Positions 33,911 through 42,253 of a stretch of 64,000 bases of DNA are shown piece by piece. Origin of the DNA: Cereibacter sphaeroides (lineage in GTDB: Bacteria > Pseudomonadota > Alphaproteobacteria > Rhodobacterales > Rhodobacteraceae); NCBI GenBank assembly GCA_003243455.1, contig QFQS01000007.1, positions 51,058-115,057 of the forward strand. Reading direction: 5' to 3'. Every line of letters starts with the position of its first letter. Positions within the stretch are counted from its first letter, which is position 1. A program made the position numbers and the translations under genes. The notes under the pieces are model-generated. The model made no database searches. It was given only the letters and a program-made list of their open reading frames with translations, and was not told the DNA's origin.

Positions 33911-35392
33911 ATGAGCGACGAGACCAATCTGCCGATCCTGACGCCGGATCATCCACCGGCCGGGGCCTTTACCAATGCGACGGCTGCGGTGGCGCGGCTG
34001 GAAGAGCTTTTCTGCACTGCCACCCGGTTCCTGGCCGATCATTTCAGCGCCGCGGTGCGGGGTGGTAAGCCCGCAACGCGGGTGCGCGCCTTCTACCCCG
34101 AGATCCGGCTGACCACGACCAGCTTCCACAAGGTCGACAGCCGGCTGAGCTTTGGCCATGTCTCAAGCCCCGGAACCTATGCGACGACGATCACCCAGCC
34201 CGACCTGTTCAGGAACTACCTGATCCAGCAGATCGGCCTGCTGATCCAGAACCACGGTGTGCCGGTGCTGATCGGCGTGTCGGATACGCCGATCCCGATC
34301 CATTTCGCGGTCGCGGGCAACCCGAGCGTTTCGGTGCCGCAGGAAGGCGTTCTGGATTTCTCCCTGCGCGATGTTTTCGACGTGCCGGATCTTTCGACGA
34401 CAAACGACGATATCGTCAACGGCACGCGGCTGACCAACCCCGATGGCTCTTTCCCGCTGGCGCCCTTTACCGCGCAGCGGGTGGATTATTCGCTGGCGCG
34501 GCTCAGCCACTATACCTCGACCGACCCGCACCATTTCCAGAACCACGTCCTGTTCACCAACTATCAGTTCTATGTGGACGAGTTCGAGGCCTTTGGCCGC
34601 GCCGCGCTTGCCGATCCTAAATCGGGCTATTCGGCCTTTGTGGCACCCGGCAACCAGGTGATCGAACAGCCCGATGCGCCGATCGCGCAGTTGTCCCGCC
34701 TTCCGCAGATGCCGACCTATCACCTGAAGCGCAGCGACGGGCAGGGGATCACGCTGGTCAACATCGGCGTCGGCCCTTCGAACGCCAAGACGGCGACCGA
34801 CCATATCGCCGTGTTGCGCCCGCATGCCTGGCTGATGGTCGGCCATTGCGCGGGTTTGCGCAACAGCCAGAGCCTGGGCGATTTCGTGCTGGCCCATGCC
34901 TATGTGCGCGAGGATCACGTGCTGGACGATGACCTGCCGGTCTGGGTGCCGATCCCGGCACTGGCCGAGATCCAGATCGCGCTGCAGCAGGCGGTTGCCG
35001 ATGTGACGCAGCTGGAAGGGTATGAGCTGAAGCGCATCATGCGGACCGGCACCGTCGCCACCATCGACAACCGCAACTGGGAGTTGCGCGACCAATCCGG
35101 GCCGGTTGCCCGGCTAAGCCAGAGCCGCGCCATCGCGCTGGACATGGAAAGCGCCACCATCGCCGCCAACGGTTTCCGTTTTCGCGTGCCCTATGGCACG
35201 CTGCTTTGCGTCAGCGACAAACCGCTGCACGGCGAGTTGAAGCTGCCGGGCATGGCCAGCGAGTTCTATCGCACTCAGGTGGCAAGCCACCTGCAGATCG
35301 GCGTTCGGGCGATGGAATTGCTGCGCGAAACCCCGATCGAGCGCATTCATTCCCGCAAGCTGCGCAGTTTCGAAGAGACGGCCTTCCTTTAG
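33911..35392 (+). CDS. amn: AMP nucleosidase
   Basis: An enzyme of about 493 residues that hydrolyses AMP to adenine and ribose 5-phosphate. The AMN-specific N-terminal domain includes AFYPEIRLTTTSFHKVDSRLSFGHV-type sequence (in part: RAFYPEIRLTT and SRLSFGHVSSPGTY). The C-terminal phosphorylase-like domain has NIGVGPSNAKTATDHIAVLRP and LDMESATIAANG, the base and ribose site. Length matches E. coli Amn (484). Several in-frame ATGs (33869, 33884, 33902, 33911) are possible; 33911 best matches family length. Confidence 0.9.
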   Translation: MSDETNLPILTPDHPPAGAFTNATAAVARLEELFCTATRFLADHFSAAVRGGKPATRVRAFYPEIRLTTTSFHKVDSRLSFGHVSSPGTYATTITQPDLFRNYLIQQIGLLIQNHGVPVLIGVSDTPIPIHFAVAGNPSVSVPQEGVLDFSLRDVFDVPDLSTTNDDIVNGTRLTNPDGSFPLAPFTAQRVDYSLARLSHYTSTDPHHFQNHVLFTNYQFYVDEFEAFGRAALADPKSGYSAFVAPGNQVIEQPDAPIAQLSRLPQMPTYHLKRSDGQGITLVNIGVGPSNAKTATDHIAVLRPHAWLMVGHCAGLRNSQSLGDFVLAHAYVREDHVLDDDLPVWVPIPALAEIQIALQQAVADVTQLEGYELKRIMRTGTVATIDNRNWELRDQSGPVARLSQSRAIALDMESATIAANGFRFRVPYGTLLCVSDKPLHGELKLPGMASEFYRTQVASHLQIGVRAMELLRETPIERIHSRKLRSFEETAFL

Positions 35393-35482
35393 GCTGGCAA
35401 CGATTTCCTTAAGGGAAATCCTACCGCCTGTTCGCGAAAAGGCTTGATTTGTTCGGCAAAACACGATGGAACGGGCCGCAGC

Positions 35483-35520
35483 GCCCCGTCCGGGGCAGGG
35501 ACAGTCCCCATCCTTCGGGG
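35483..35520 (+). promoter_or_regulatory. Structured leader upstream of the HU gene
   Basis: GCCCC (35483-35487) can pair with GGGGC (35492-35496) across a GTCC loop, and CCCC (35506-35509) can pair with GGGG (35517-35520). GGGG at 35492-35495 can instead pair with CCCC at 35506-35509, so alternative folds exclude each other. The element ends 7 bases before the AAAAAGGA ribosome site region. Confidence 0.35.
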
Positions 35521-35540
35521 CAAGAAAAAGGACTTAAGCC

Positions 35541-35828
35541 ATGTCGAAACCGATGACCAAGACGCAACTGGTAGCAGCGCTGGCCGAAGAAATGGGGTCG
35601 GACAAAAAGACCGCCAACGCGGCGCTGGACGCGATCGCGACGCTCGTTGGCCGTGAAATGGCCGCTGGTGGCGCTGTCACGCTGCCGGGTCTTGGCAAGG
35701 TTGCCTGCCGCGCTCGCCCCGAGCGTCAGGTCCGCAATCCGGCGACCGGCGAGACGCTGACCAAGCCCGCTGACAAGCAGGTGAAGTTCACCATCGCCAA
35801 GGCGCTGAAAGACAGCGTCAACGGCTAA
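35541..35828 (+). CDS. HU-family DNA-binding protein
   Basis: A 95-residue nucleoid protein. The family signature is GLGKVACRARPERQVRNPATGETL-like (in part: GKVACRARPERQVRNPATG), which forms the DNA-embracing arm, with KTQLVAALAEEMGSDKKTANAALDAI as the dimer helices. It bends and compacts DNA nonspecifically. AAAAAGGA precedes the ATG. It is monocistronic, with a hairpin-rich leader and a strong terminator. Confidence 0.93.
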   Translation: MSKPMTKTQLVAALAEEMGSDKKTANAALDAIATLVGREMAAGGAVTLPGLGKVACRARPERQVRNPATGETLTKPADKQVKFTIAKALKDSVNG

Positions 35829-35850
35829 GGTGAACCGCCTTCTGGTTTAA

Positions 35851-35880
35851 GGGCCGCCCCCCGGGGCGGCCCTTTTCATT
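35851..35880 (+). terminator. Rho-independent terminator of the HU gene
   Basis: A perfect GC stem with 10-base arms (35851-35860 and 35863-35872) is followed by TTTTCATT. It lies 22 bp after the HU stop codon and directly abuts the stop codon of the convergent GST gene. Confidence 0.9.
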
Positions 35881-36507
35881 TCAGGCTGCAGCACCGGCTT
35901 TCCGCTTTGCCATCAGCGCCGCATCGCTTGCGATGGTCCGGGCGACTGCGGGGCGCGACCTGCAGCGCTCGACCCAGTCGCGAATCGACGGGACGTCCGG
36001 CGTATTGCCAAAGAACGCATAGGGCGAATGGATCAGCAGGTCCGCCGCCGAATAGGTATCGCCCAACAGGTAAGGTCCGTTTTCCAGCGCCTTCGCGATC
36101 CGCGCGGTGACCTCGTTTGCTCCACGGAAAGTGGCGGTCAGCGCCGGATGCTCGAACTTCAGGAAGTCCAGGATCAGTACCGGCTCCATCACCCCGCCGT
36201 ACCAGTGCAGCCAGGTCAAATACTCGCCGCGCTTGGGATGGCCGGGCTTCGGAGCCATGCCGCTATCGGGGAACAGCGCGGTCAGGTACAGGATGACCGC
36301 CGGGGTTTCGGTGATCAGCGTGCCGTCGTGAACCAGCGCCGGAACCTTGCCCTCGGGGTGCGGATTGGCCGGATCGCGGGCGCCGCTGCCGTCCTGGCGG
36401 ATGATGTCCACGATGCGGATGTCGATCTGATCGGCAATACCCATCTCGTCGATCAGGGTGATGATCCGCGACGAACGCGACTGTGGGGCGTGGAACAGCG
36501 TAAGCAT
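35881..36507 (-). CDS. Glutathione S-transferase family protein
   Basis: A 208-residue GST-fold protein. The thioredoxin-like half has LFHAPQSRSSRI with a Ser in the glutathione-activating region, EGKVPALV with the cis-Pro and TETPAVILYL with the glutathione gamma-Glu contact. The helical half has GDTYSAADLLIHSPYAF, the N-capping box. The bacterial beta/theta-like classes are the closest in look. The substrate is unknown. It is divergent from a WYL regulator (74 bp between starts), which may control it. Confidence 0.87.
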   Translation of the reverse strand: MLTLFHAPQSRSSRIITLIDEMGIADQIDIRIVDIIRQDGSGARDPANPHPEGKVPALVHDGTLITETPAVILYLTALFPDSGMAPKPGHPKRGEYLTWLHWYGGVMEPVLILDFLKFEHPALTATFRGANEVTARIAKALENGPYLLGDTYSAADLLIHSPYAFFGNTPDVPSIRDWVERCRSRPAVARTIASDAALMAKRKAGAAA

Positions 36508-36581
36508 CTGAAAGGCTCCGGTTGTGATTTCCTATGCCCCTACTATGATCGAACCCTCCTGACAGTTCCCGGCAGGAGCCG

Positions 36582-37271
36582 ATGGCCAGACCCGACCGCC
36601 TTTTCCGCCTGCTCGACACCCTGCGCCGCCTGCCGCAGCCGGTGACCGCCGCGCGCCTTGCGGAAGAGACCGAAGTGTCCGAGCGTACGCTCTACCGCGA
36701 CATTGACACCCTGCGGGCGGGTGGCGCCCTGATCGACGGCGCGCCGGGCTTTGGCTATTCGCTGGTCGAAGACCCCGCCCTGCCGCCGCAGATGTTCACG
36801 CGGCTCGAGGTCGAGGCGCTGGTGCTGGGCCTGGGCGAGGTGCGCCAAAGCGGCGACCCGGCGTTGCAAAAGGCCGCCGACGGCGCGCTGGCGAAAATCA
36901 CCGCAACCCTGCCCGAGCGGGTGCAGCGCCAGGCGATCCACACCGTCCATATGAGCTATCGCTACGAGAAACGCGATCCGCCCTCGCCGGTTATGGCCCT
37001 GCTGCGCGAGGCCTGCTGGGACGAACAGGTCGTCCACATCCGCTATCTCGACAAGGATGGCAAAGAGACTGAGCGGGACATCTGGCCTCTCGGCATCGTC
37101 TTCCTCGACCGCTCGCTGATGCTGCTCGCCCATTGCCGGCTGCGCATGGATTTCCGCCGCTTCCACATCAACCGCATCACCGCCGCCGAGCGCCGAACGG
37201 AAAGCTTCCGCCCCCGCCGCGTCGCCATGCTGCGCGAATTCATCCGTGTCCTGCGCCAAGGCCCCCGGTAA
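36582..37271 (+). CDS. YafY-type HTH and WYL-domain transcriptional regulator
   Basis: A 229-residue regulator with an N-terminal winged helix (RLFRLLDTLRRLPQPVTAARLAEETEVSERTLYRDIDTL, in part: AARLAEETEVSERTLYRDI) and a C-terminal WYL domain (about 140-210) that usually senses a ligand or nucleic acid. The final WCX segment has LREFIRVL. Such regulators commonly control the divergent neighbour, here a GST gene. CAGGAG precedes the ATG. Confidence 0.87.
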   Translation: MARPDRLFRLLDTLRRLPQPVTAARLAEETEVSERTLYRDIDTLRAGGALIDGAPGFGYSLVEDPALPPQMFTRLEVEALVLGLGEVRQSGDPALQKAADGALAKITATLPERVQRQAIHTVHMSYRYEKRDPPSPVMALLREACWDEQVVHIRYLDKDGKETERDIWPLGIVFLDRSLMLLAHCRLRMDFRRFHINRITAAERRTESFRPRRVAMLREFIRVLRQGPR

Positions 37272-37363
37272 CAGGCCGATCACGCAAGCTTGGCTTCTAT
37301 GTGAAAGCGAGACGGGCCAGACTGGCCAAGCGCGGATCAATCACTCCGCCAGAAAGGGGCGCC

Positions 37364-37492
37364 ATGACTTGTCAGGATTTTCGTCTGCTGACCGCACAGG
37401 TAAGCCTTGTCACGCCGCTCCGTGCGGTGAAGCCCGCGAAGCCAGCCACCAAGCCAGCCTCGCAACTTTCGACGCTTAAGCGACCGCGCTAA
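37364..37492 (+). CDS. Possible small protein
   Basis: A 42-residue open frame from ATG 37364 with AAAGGGG 4 bases upstream. The product starts MTCQDFRLLTAQVSL and has a Lys/Pro/Ala-rich tail. It ends overlapping the convergent aroC stop by 4 bp. There is no recognised domain, and it could be fortuitous. Confidence 0.35.
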   Translation: MTCQDFRLLTAQVSLVTPLRAVKPAKPATKPASQLSTLKRPR

Positions 37493-38589
37493 CCGATTGC
37501 GCCCCGCAGCCCGCCGGTCTGCGCGCGGTCAAGCAGAAGCTGGTCCAAGAGCACGCAGGCCATCATCGCCTCGCCCACCGGCACGGCACGGATGCCCACG
37601 CAGGGGTCATGGCGACCCTTGGTGATGACCTCGATTTCCTCGCCGCGCGTGTTGATGCTGCGGCGGGGGGTCAGGATCGAAGAGGTCGGCTTGACCGCAA
37701 AGCGCACCACGACCGGCTGGCCGGTCGAAATGCCACCAAGGATGCCGCCCGCGTGGTTCGACAGGAACAGCGGCCTGTCATTGCCCATGCGGATCTCGTC
37801 GGCATTATCCACGCCGGTCAGCGAAGCAGCCGCCATGCCCGCGCCGATCTCCACGCCCTTGACCGCGTTGATCGACATCATCGCCGAGGCAAGCTCTGCA
37901 TCCAGCTTGCCATACAGCGGCGCGCCAAGTCCCGGCGGCACACCTTCGGCCACGACCTCGATCACCGCGCCGACCGAGTTGTGGCTGCGGCGCAGGTCGT
38001 CCAGGTATTCGGCCCATTCGCCCGCAGCCACCGCATCAGGGCACCAGAACGGGTTCCGAGTGATCTCTGCGGGATCGACCCGCGCGCGGTCGATGGCGCG
38101 TTCGCCCATCTGCACCATATAGCCGGTGATCCTCAGCCCCGGAACCAGCGCCCGCAGTGCCGCCCGCGCGACACCGCTTGCCGCCACGCGGCTTGCCGTC
38201 TCCCGCGCGCTGGATCGCCCGCCGCCGCGATAATCGCGGATGCCGTATTTCTGGTGATAGGTGATATCGGCATGGCCGGGGCGGAAGCTCTGGGCAATTT
38301 CGCCGTAGTCCTTGGACCGCTGGTCAGTGTTCTCGATCATCAGCTGGATCGGCGTTCCGGTCGTCACGCCCTCGAACACGCCCGACAGGATGCGCACTAG
38401 GTCATCCTCGCGGCGCTGCGTGGTGAACTTCGATGTCCCCGGCTTGCGGGCATCAAGCCACGGCTGGATGTCGGCCTCGGTCAGCGCGATGCCGGGCGGG
38501 CAACCATCGACGGTCGCGCCAATGGCGGGGCCGTGGCTTTCGCCCCAGGTGGTAACGCGGAAAAGGTGGCCGAAGGTATTCAGGCTCAT
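37489..38589 (-). CDS. aroC: Chorismate synthase
   Basis: A 366-residue enzyme that converts EPSP to chorismate using reduced FMN, the last shikimate-pathway step. Family motifs are GESHGPAIGATVDGCPPG (signature 1), YRGGGRSSARETASRVA (signature 2) and PTSSILTPRRSINTRGEE-like sequence (in part: SSILTPRRSINT, signature 3). The ATG at 38589 is preceded by AAAGGA and matches the conserved MSLNTFGHLFRVTTWGESHG start; an upstream extension to 38691 is rejected. It is divergent from the TPP riboswitch. Confidence 0.96.
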   Translation of the reverse strand: MSLNTFGHLFRVTTWGESHGPAIGATVDGCPPGIALTEADIQPWLDARKPGTSKFTTQRREDDLVRILSGVFEGVTTGTPIQLMIENTDQRSKDYGEIAQSFRPGHADITYHQKYGIRDYRGGGRSSARETASRVAASGVARAALRALVPGLRITGYMVQMGERAIDRARVDPAEITRNPFWCPDAVAAGEWAEYLDDLRRSHNSVGAVIEVVAEGVPPGLGAPLYGKLDAELASAMMSINAVKGVEIGAGMAAASLTGVDNADEIRMGNDRPLFLSNHAGGILGGISTGQPVVVRFAVKPTSSILTPRRSINTRGEEIEVITKGRHDPCVGIRAVPVGEAMMACVLLDQLLLDRAQTGGLRGAIG

Positions 38590-38861
38590 GGGCACGCATC
38601 CTTTGCTAGGCCAGAGCCATAAGCCATGCCCCCGCCGCGATAAACCGGAATCTGCGCGCCATGCGTGGTGATTCGTCGTGGTCGGAATCATGGTTAATTT
38701 CGGCTACGCGGCTGGCGGTATGGGCGAAAGCCATACCGTTTCCATGCCTGTGCCAGTCCGCCGGATTGCCTCGCATTCCAAGGATTAATGCAGCGCGCCC
38801 AATGGCTTGCCGAACCGCAACCCACCCCCTTGTGCCCGCCCGCCAAATCCCTATCCTCACG

Positions 38862-38950
38862 CCTTACCTCGGGGTGCCCTTGTCAAAGGGCTGAGATGCG
38901 AAAGCGGACCCGTTGAACCTGAACCGGCTCATACCGGCGGAGGGAAGGTG
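38862..38950 (+). promoter_or_regulatory. TPP (thi-box) riboswitch
   Basis: The conserved TPP aptamer elements are in order: TCGGGGTGCCC (38869-38879), the CTGAGATGCG core (38891-38900), ACCCGTTGAACCTGAACC (38908-38926), then GGCTCATACCGGCGGAGGGA (38926-38945). It lies about 50 bp before thiB and should lower thiBPQ expression when thiamine pyrophosphate is plentiful. No terminator is evident before thiB, so control of translation initiation is likelier. Confidence 0.93.
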
Positions 38951-38998
38951 CATGGAAATCCTCCTGCCCGACCTGTCCCGTCGCAACTGGAGGAAGAC

Positions 38999-39985
38999 AT
39001 GCGGTCTTTTATCTATGCTGCGGGGGTCTCTTTTGTCGCCACGATGGCGGCAGCGGAAACACCTGTTCTGACTGTCCTGACCTATGACAGCTTCGTTCCC
39101 GAATGGGGTCCGGGGCCTGCGATCGAAAAGGCGTTCGAGGCCGAATGCGCCTGCGACCTTCGCTTTGTCACGGCGGGTGACGGAGCGGCGCTTCTGGCGC
39201 GGGTCAAGCTGGAAGGGGCAAGGTCCGACGCCGATGTGGTGCTTGGCCTCGATACCAACCTCACCGCCGCCGCCGCCGCAACCGGGCTTTTCGCGCCCCA
39301 TGGTCCGAGCGTGAAAACCGATCTGCCGGTGGCCTTCGACGATCCGTTGTTCCTGCCCTTCGACTGGGGCTGGTTCGCCTTTGTCTATGACAAGACGAAA
39401 CTCGCCAACCCACCGAAATCGTTCGAGGAACTGGCCGCATCCGACCTGAAGATCGTGATCCAGGACCCGCGATCCTCGACCCCGGGACTGGGCCTGCTGA
39501 TGTGGGTCAAGGACGCCTATGGAGACCGCGCGGGAGAGGTGTGGAAGTCGTTGGCGGACAATATCGTGACGGTCACACCCGGCTGGTCCGAGGCCTATGG
39601 CCTGTTCCTGAAAGGCGAGGCGGACATGGTGCTCAGCTACACCACCTCGCCCGCCTATCACCTGATCGCAGAAGCCGACGACACCAAGGCCGCGGCCGCT
39701 TTCGACGAAGGCAACTACCTGCAGGTCGAAGTGGCGGGAAAGCTGGCCTCCAGCAAGCAGCCGGAACTGGCCGACAAGTTCCTGGCCTTCATGATGACCG
39801 ATGCGTTCCAGTCCGTCATCCCGACGACCAACTGGATGTATCCGGCGGTCATGCCGCAAGGTGGCCTACCGAAAGGGTTCGAGACGCTGATCAAACCTGC
39901 CAAGTCGCTGCTGCTTTCGGCGGACGAGGCAGAGGTGATGCGGGCCGCGGCGGTGGACGAATGGCGCGCGGCACTGGCGCAATAG
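38999..39985 (+). CDS. thiB: Thiamine ABC transporter substrate-binding protein
   Basis: A 328-residue periplasmic protein that captures thiamine and its phosphates. A signal peptide of about 19 residues ends AAAET. The mature protein starts VLTVLTYDSFVPEWGPGP, as in ThiB, and has IVIQDPRSSTPGLGLLMWV and YTTSPAYH, which line the ligand site in this family. GGAGGAAG precedes the ATG at 38999. It is the first gene of thiBPQ behind a TPP riboswitch, and overlaps thiP by 25 bp. Confidence 0.95.
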   Translation: MRSFIYAAGVSFVATMAAAETPVLTVLTYDSFVPEWGPGPAIEKAFEAECACDLRFVTAGDGAALLARVKLEGARSDADVVLGLDTNLTAAAAATGLFAPHGPSVKTDLPVAFDDPLFLPFDWGWFAFVYDKTKLANPPKSFEELAASDLKIVIQDPRSSTPGLGLLMWVKDAYGDRAGEVWKSLADNIVTVTPGWSEAYGLFLKGEADMVLSYTTSPAYHLIAEADDTKAAAAFDEGNYLQVEVAGKLASSKQPELADKFLAFMMTDAFQSVIPTTNWMYPAVMPQGGLPKGFETLIKPAKSLLLSADEAEVMRAAAVDEWRAALAQ

Positions 39986-41511
39986 GGCGGCCCGGCGCCG
40001 CGGTCGCCATCGCCCTGACGCTGCTGATGTTCGGCACGCTCGGGGTGGTGGTGCTGCGCGCCGATACGGCGCGGCTCGGGTCTGCGGACTGGGCCGCGCT
40101 GTGGTTTACGCTTGTCTCATCGCTGTCGGCGGCGGCGGTCTCGGTGGGACTGGCGGTTCCTGCCGCCCGGGCTCTGGCGCGGCGGCGGTTTCCGGGGCGA
40201 GGGCTGTTCGTCTCGCTTATGGGCGCGCCATTCCTGCTGCCGGTGGTGGTCGCGGTGCTGGGGCTGGTGACGGTCTTTGGCCGGTCTGGCTTCGTCAATG
40301 CGGGGCTGACGGCGTTGGGGCTGCCGCCGGTGTCTATCTATGGTTTCCAAGGCGTGCTGATGGGCCTTGTGTTCTTCAACCTGCCCTTGGCCACGCGGAT
40401 GATCCTGACCGGCTGGCAGGGCATCCCGTCCGAGCGGTTGCGCCTTGCGGCCTCTCTGGGTATGGGTTCCGGCCCGATCTTTCGCCATCTGGAACTGCCG
40501 ATGCTGCGAGAGGTTCTGCCGGGGGCCTTCATCGCAATTTTCCTCGTTTGTCTCACCGCCTTCGTCATTCCGCTGACGCTTGGCGGCGGGCCAAGGGCCA
40601 CGACGCTGGAGTTGGGGATTTATCAGGCGATCCGGTTCGACTTCGATCTGGGCCGCGCGGCGCTGCTTGCGGCAATCCAGTTCGCGCTTTGCGCAGTCGC
40701 GGTTCTGGCGGCAAGCCAGATCGCCATGCCCGCTGGATTTGGCGCAGGGCTGGATCGTCAGGCCAGACGGTGGGATGCTGCTGGGCTGGGGTTGCAGGTC
40801 CAGGATATCGCCGTGCTGGGTGCCGCCGGGCTGTTCCTGCTGATCCCGCTGTCGGCGGTGCTGGTCGAGGGGGTGCGGGGCCTTGGCGCGATGCCGCCCT
40901 CGGTCTGGCCCGCCGCCTTGCATTCGGTGATGGTTGCCCTCGCCTCGACGGTGCTTGGTGCCGGCGCGGCGTTGGCACTGGCCACGGCCATCGTCGGCGG
41001 ACGGGCGGCAAGGTGGATCGAGACGGCGGGAATGTTGCCCCTTGCCGCATCGTCACTGGTCCTGGGGACGGGGTTGTTCCTGATCGTCTATCCCTTTGCC
41101 GCGCCCAACCGCCTGGCCCTGCCGGTGACGGCTCTGGTCAATGCGGTGATGGCGCTCCCTTATGCGCTGCGTGTGATCCTGCCGCCATTGAGGGCAATCG
41201 AGGCGGCGCATGGGCGGCTGGCGGATTCGCTTGGCCTTTCCGGCTGGTCGCGGCTGCGCTGGCTGGTGCTGCCACGTCTCGCCCCGCCGCTCGGCTTTGC
41301 CGCAGGGATCGTCGCGGCGCTGTCGATGGGCGATCTGGGCGTGATTGCGCTGTTCGCGGGCGGGGCGCAGGCGACATTGCCGCTGGTTGTGCAGGGGCTG
41401 ATGGGTTCCTACCGGATGGAAGCGGCGGCTGGTGCGTCGCTGCTGCTGGTGGGCCTCAGCTTCGGGCTGTTCTGGATATTTGATCGCGGGGGACGCCATG
41501 CTGGCGCTTGA
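39961..41511 (+). CDS. thiP: Thiamine ABC transporter permease
   Basis: A 516-residue inner-membrane protein with about 12 membrane segments in two homologous halves, each with a permease EAA loop (for example ERLRLAASLGMGSGPIFRHLELP and HGRLADSLGLSGWSRLRWLVLP, given in part). It forms the channel for thiamine uptake with ThiB and ThiQ. The ATG at 39961 is inside the end of thiB; GGTGGA lies just upstream. Length is near the ThiP norm. It overlaps thiQ by 14 bp. Confidence 0.93.
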   Translation: MARGTGAIGRPGAAVAIALTLLMFGTLGVVVLRADTARLGSADWAALWFTLVSSLSAAAVSVGLAVPAARALARRRFPGRGLFVSLMGAPFLLPVVVAVLGLVTVFGRSGFVNAGLTALGLPPVSIYGFQGVLMGLVFFNLPLATRMILTGWQGIPSERLRLAASLGMGSGPIFRHLELPMLREVLPGAFIAIFLVCLTAFVIPLTLGGGPRATTLELGIYQAIRFDFDLGRAALLAAIQFALCAVAVLAASQIAMPAGFGAGLDRQARRWDAAGLGLQVQDIAVLGAAGLFLLIPLSAVLVEGVRGLGAMPPSVWPAALHSVMVALASTVLGAGAALALATAIVGGRAARWIETAGMLPLAASSLVLGTGLFLIVYPFAAPNRLALPVTALVNAVMALPYALRVILPPLRAIEAAHGRLADSLGLSGWSRLRWLVLPRLAPPLGFAAGIVAALSMGDLGVIALFAGGAQATLPLVVQGLMGSYRMEAAAGASLLLVGLSFGLFWIFDRGGRHAGA

Positions 41512-42196
41512 AAGGGTGGTTCTGGAGCAAGGCGATTTCCACCTGTCCGCCTATTGGGCGCTGGAACCCGGCGCGCGCGTGGCCGTCATCGGTCCGTCGG
41601 GCGCGGGAAAATCGACCCTGCTCATGGCCATCGCTGGGTTTCTGGAGCTGACGCAGGGGCGCATTCTGTGGCAGGATCGTGACCTTGGGCCGCTGCCGCC
41701 CGGCGACAGGCCGGTTAGCGTGTTGTTCCAGGATCAGAACCTTTTCCCGCATCTGACGCTGGCGCAGAATTTGGGGCTGGGCATCTCGCCCAGGCTGCGG
41801 CTGACCTCCGAAGATAAGTCAAGGATCGAGGCGGCACTGGAGCGTGTCGGGCTGGGTGGTCTTGGAGCGCGCCGCCCCTCCTCTCTGTCAGGTGGGCAGC
41901 AAAGCCGGGCTGCGCTGGCACGCGTACTGCTGCGCAAGCGTCCGGTGCTGTTACTTGACGAGCCGTTTGCCGCGCTGGGACCGGCGTTGAAGGGCGAGAT
42001 GCTGGACTTGGTCACACAGATCGCGGGCGAGACAGACGCGCTAATCCTGATGGTCACGCATGACCCAGATGATGCGCGACACTTCTCGACCAAGACCGTG
42101 CTGGTGGCCGACGGCCAGGCAGCGGCGCCGGTCGATACAGAGTCATTGTTTGTAGACCCGCCGCAGGCCCTGCGGGACTATCTAGGCAGCCCATGA
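41498..42196 (+). CDS. thiQ: Thiamine ABC transporter ATP-binding protein
   Basis: A 232-residue ABC ATPase. Walker A is GPSGAGKS (32-39), the signature is LSGGQQSRAALAR (130-142), Walker B is VLLLDEPFAAL (150-160) and the switch His lies in VTHDPDD. Length equals that of E. coli ThiQ. GGGGGA precedes the ATG at 41498. It is the last gene of thiBPQ and is followed by a bidirectional terminator shared with petC. Confidence 0.95.
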   Translation: MLALERVVLEQGDFHLSAYWALEPGARVAVIGPSGAGKSTLLMAIAGFLELTQGRILWQDRDLGPLPPGDRPVSVLFQDQNLFPHLTLAQNLGLGISPRLRLTSEDKSRIEAALERVGLGGLGARRPSSLSGGQQSRAALARVLLRKRPVLLLDEPFAALGPALKGEMLDLVTQIAGETDALILMVTHDPDDARHFSTKTVLVADGQAAAPVDTESLFVDPPQALRDYLGSP

Positions 42197-42201
42197 ATGA
42201 A

Positions 42202-42235
42202 AAAGCCCCGCGCTGAGGGCGGGGCTTTCGTTTCT
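42202..42235. terminator. Bidirectional terminator between thiQ and petC
   Basis: AAAGCCCCGC (42202-42211) pairs with GCGGGGCTTT (42219-42228) across a 7-base loop; TTTCGTTT continues on the plus strand, and the left A-run gives a T-run on the minus strand. It ends both thiBPQ (+) and petABC (-). Confidence 0.9.
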
Positions 42236-42253
42236 GTTACCGAAGGCCGTCCG

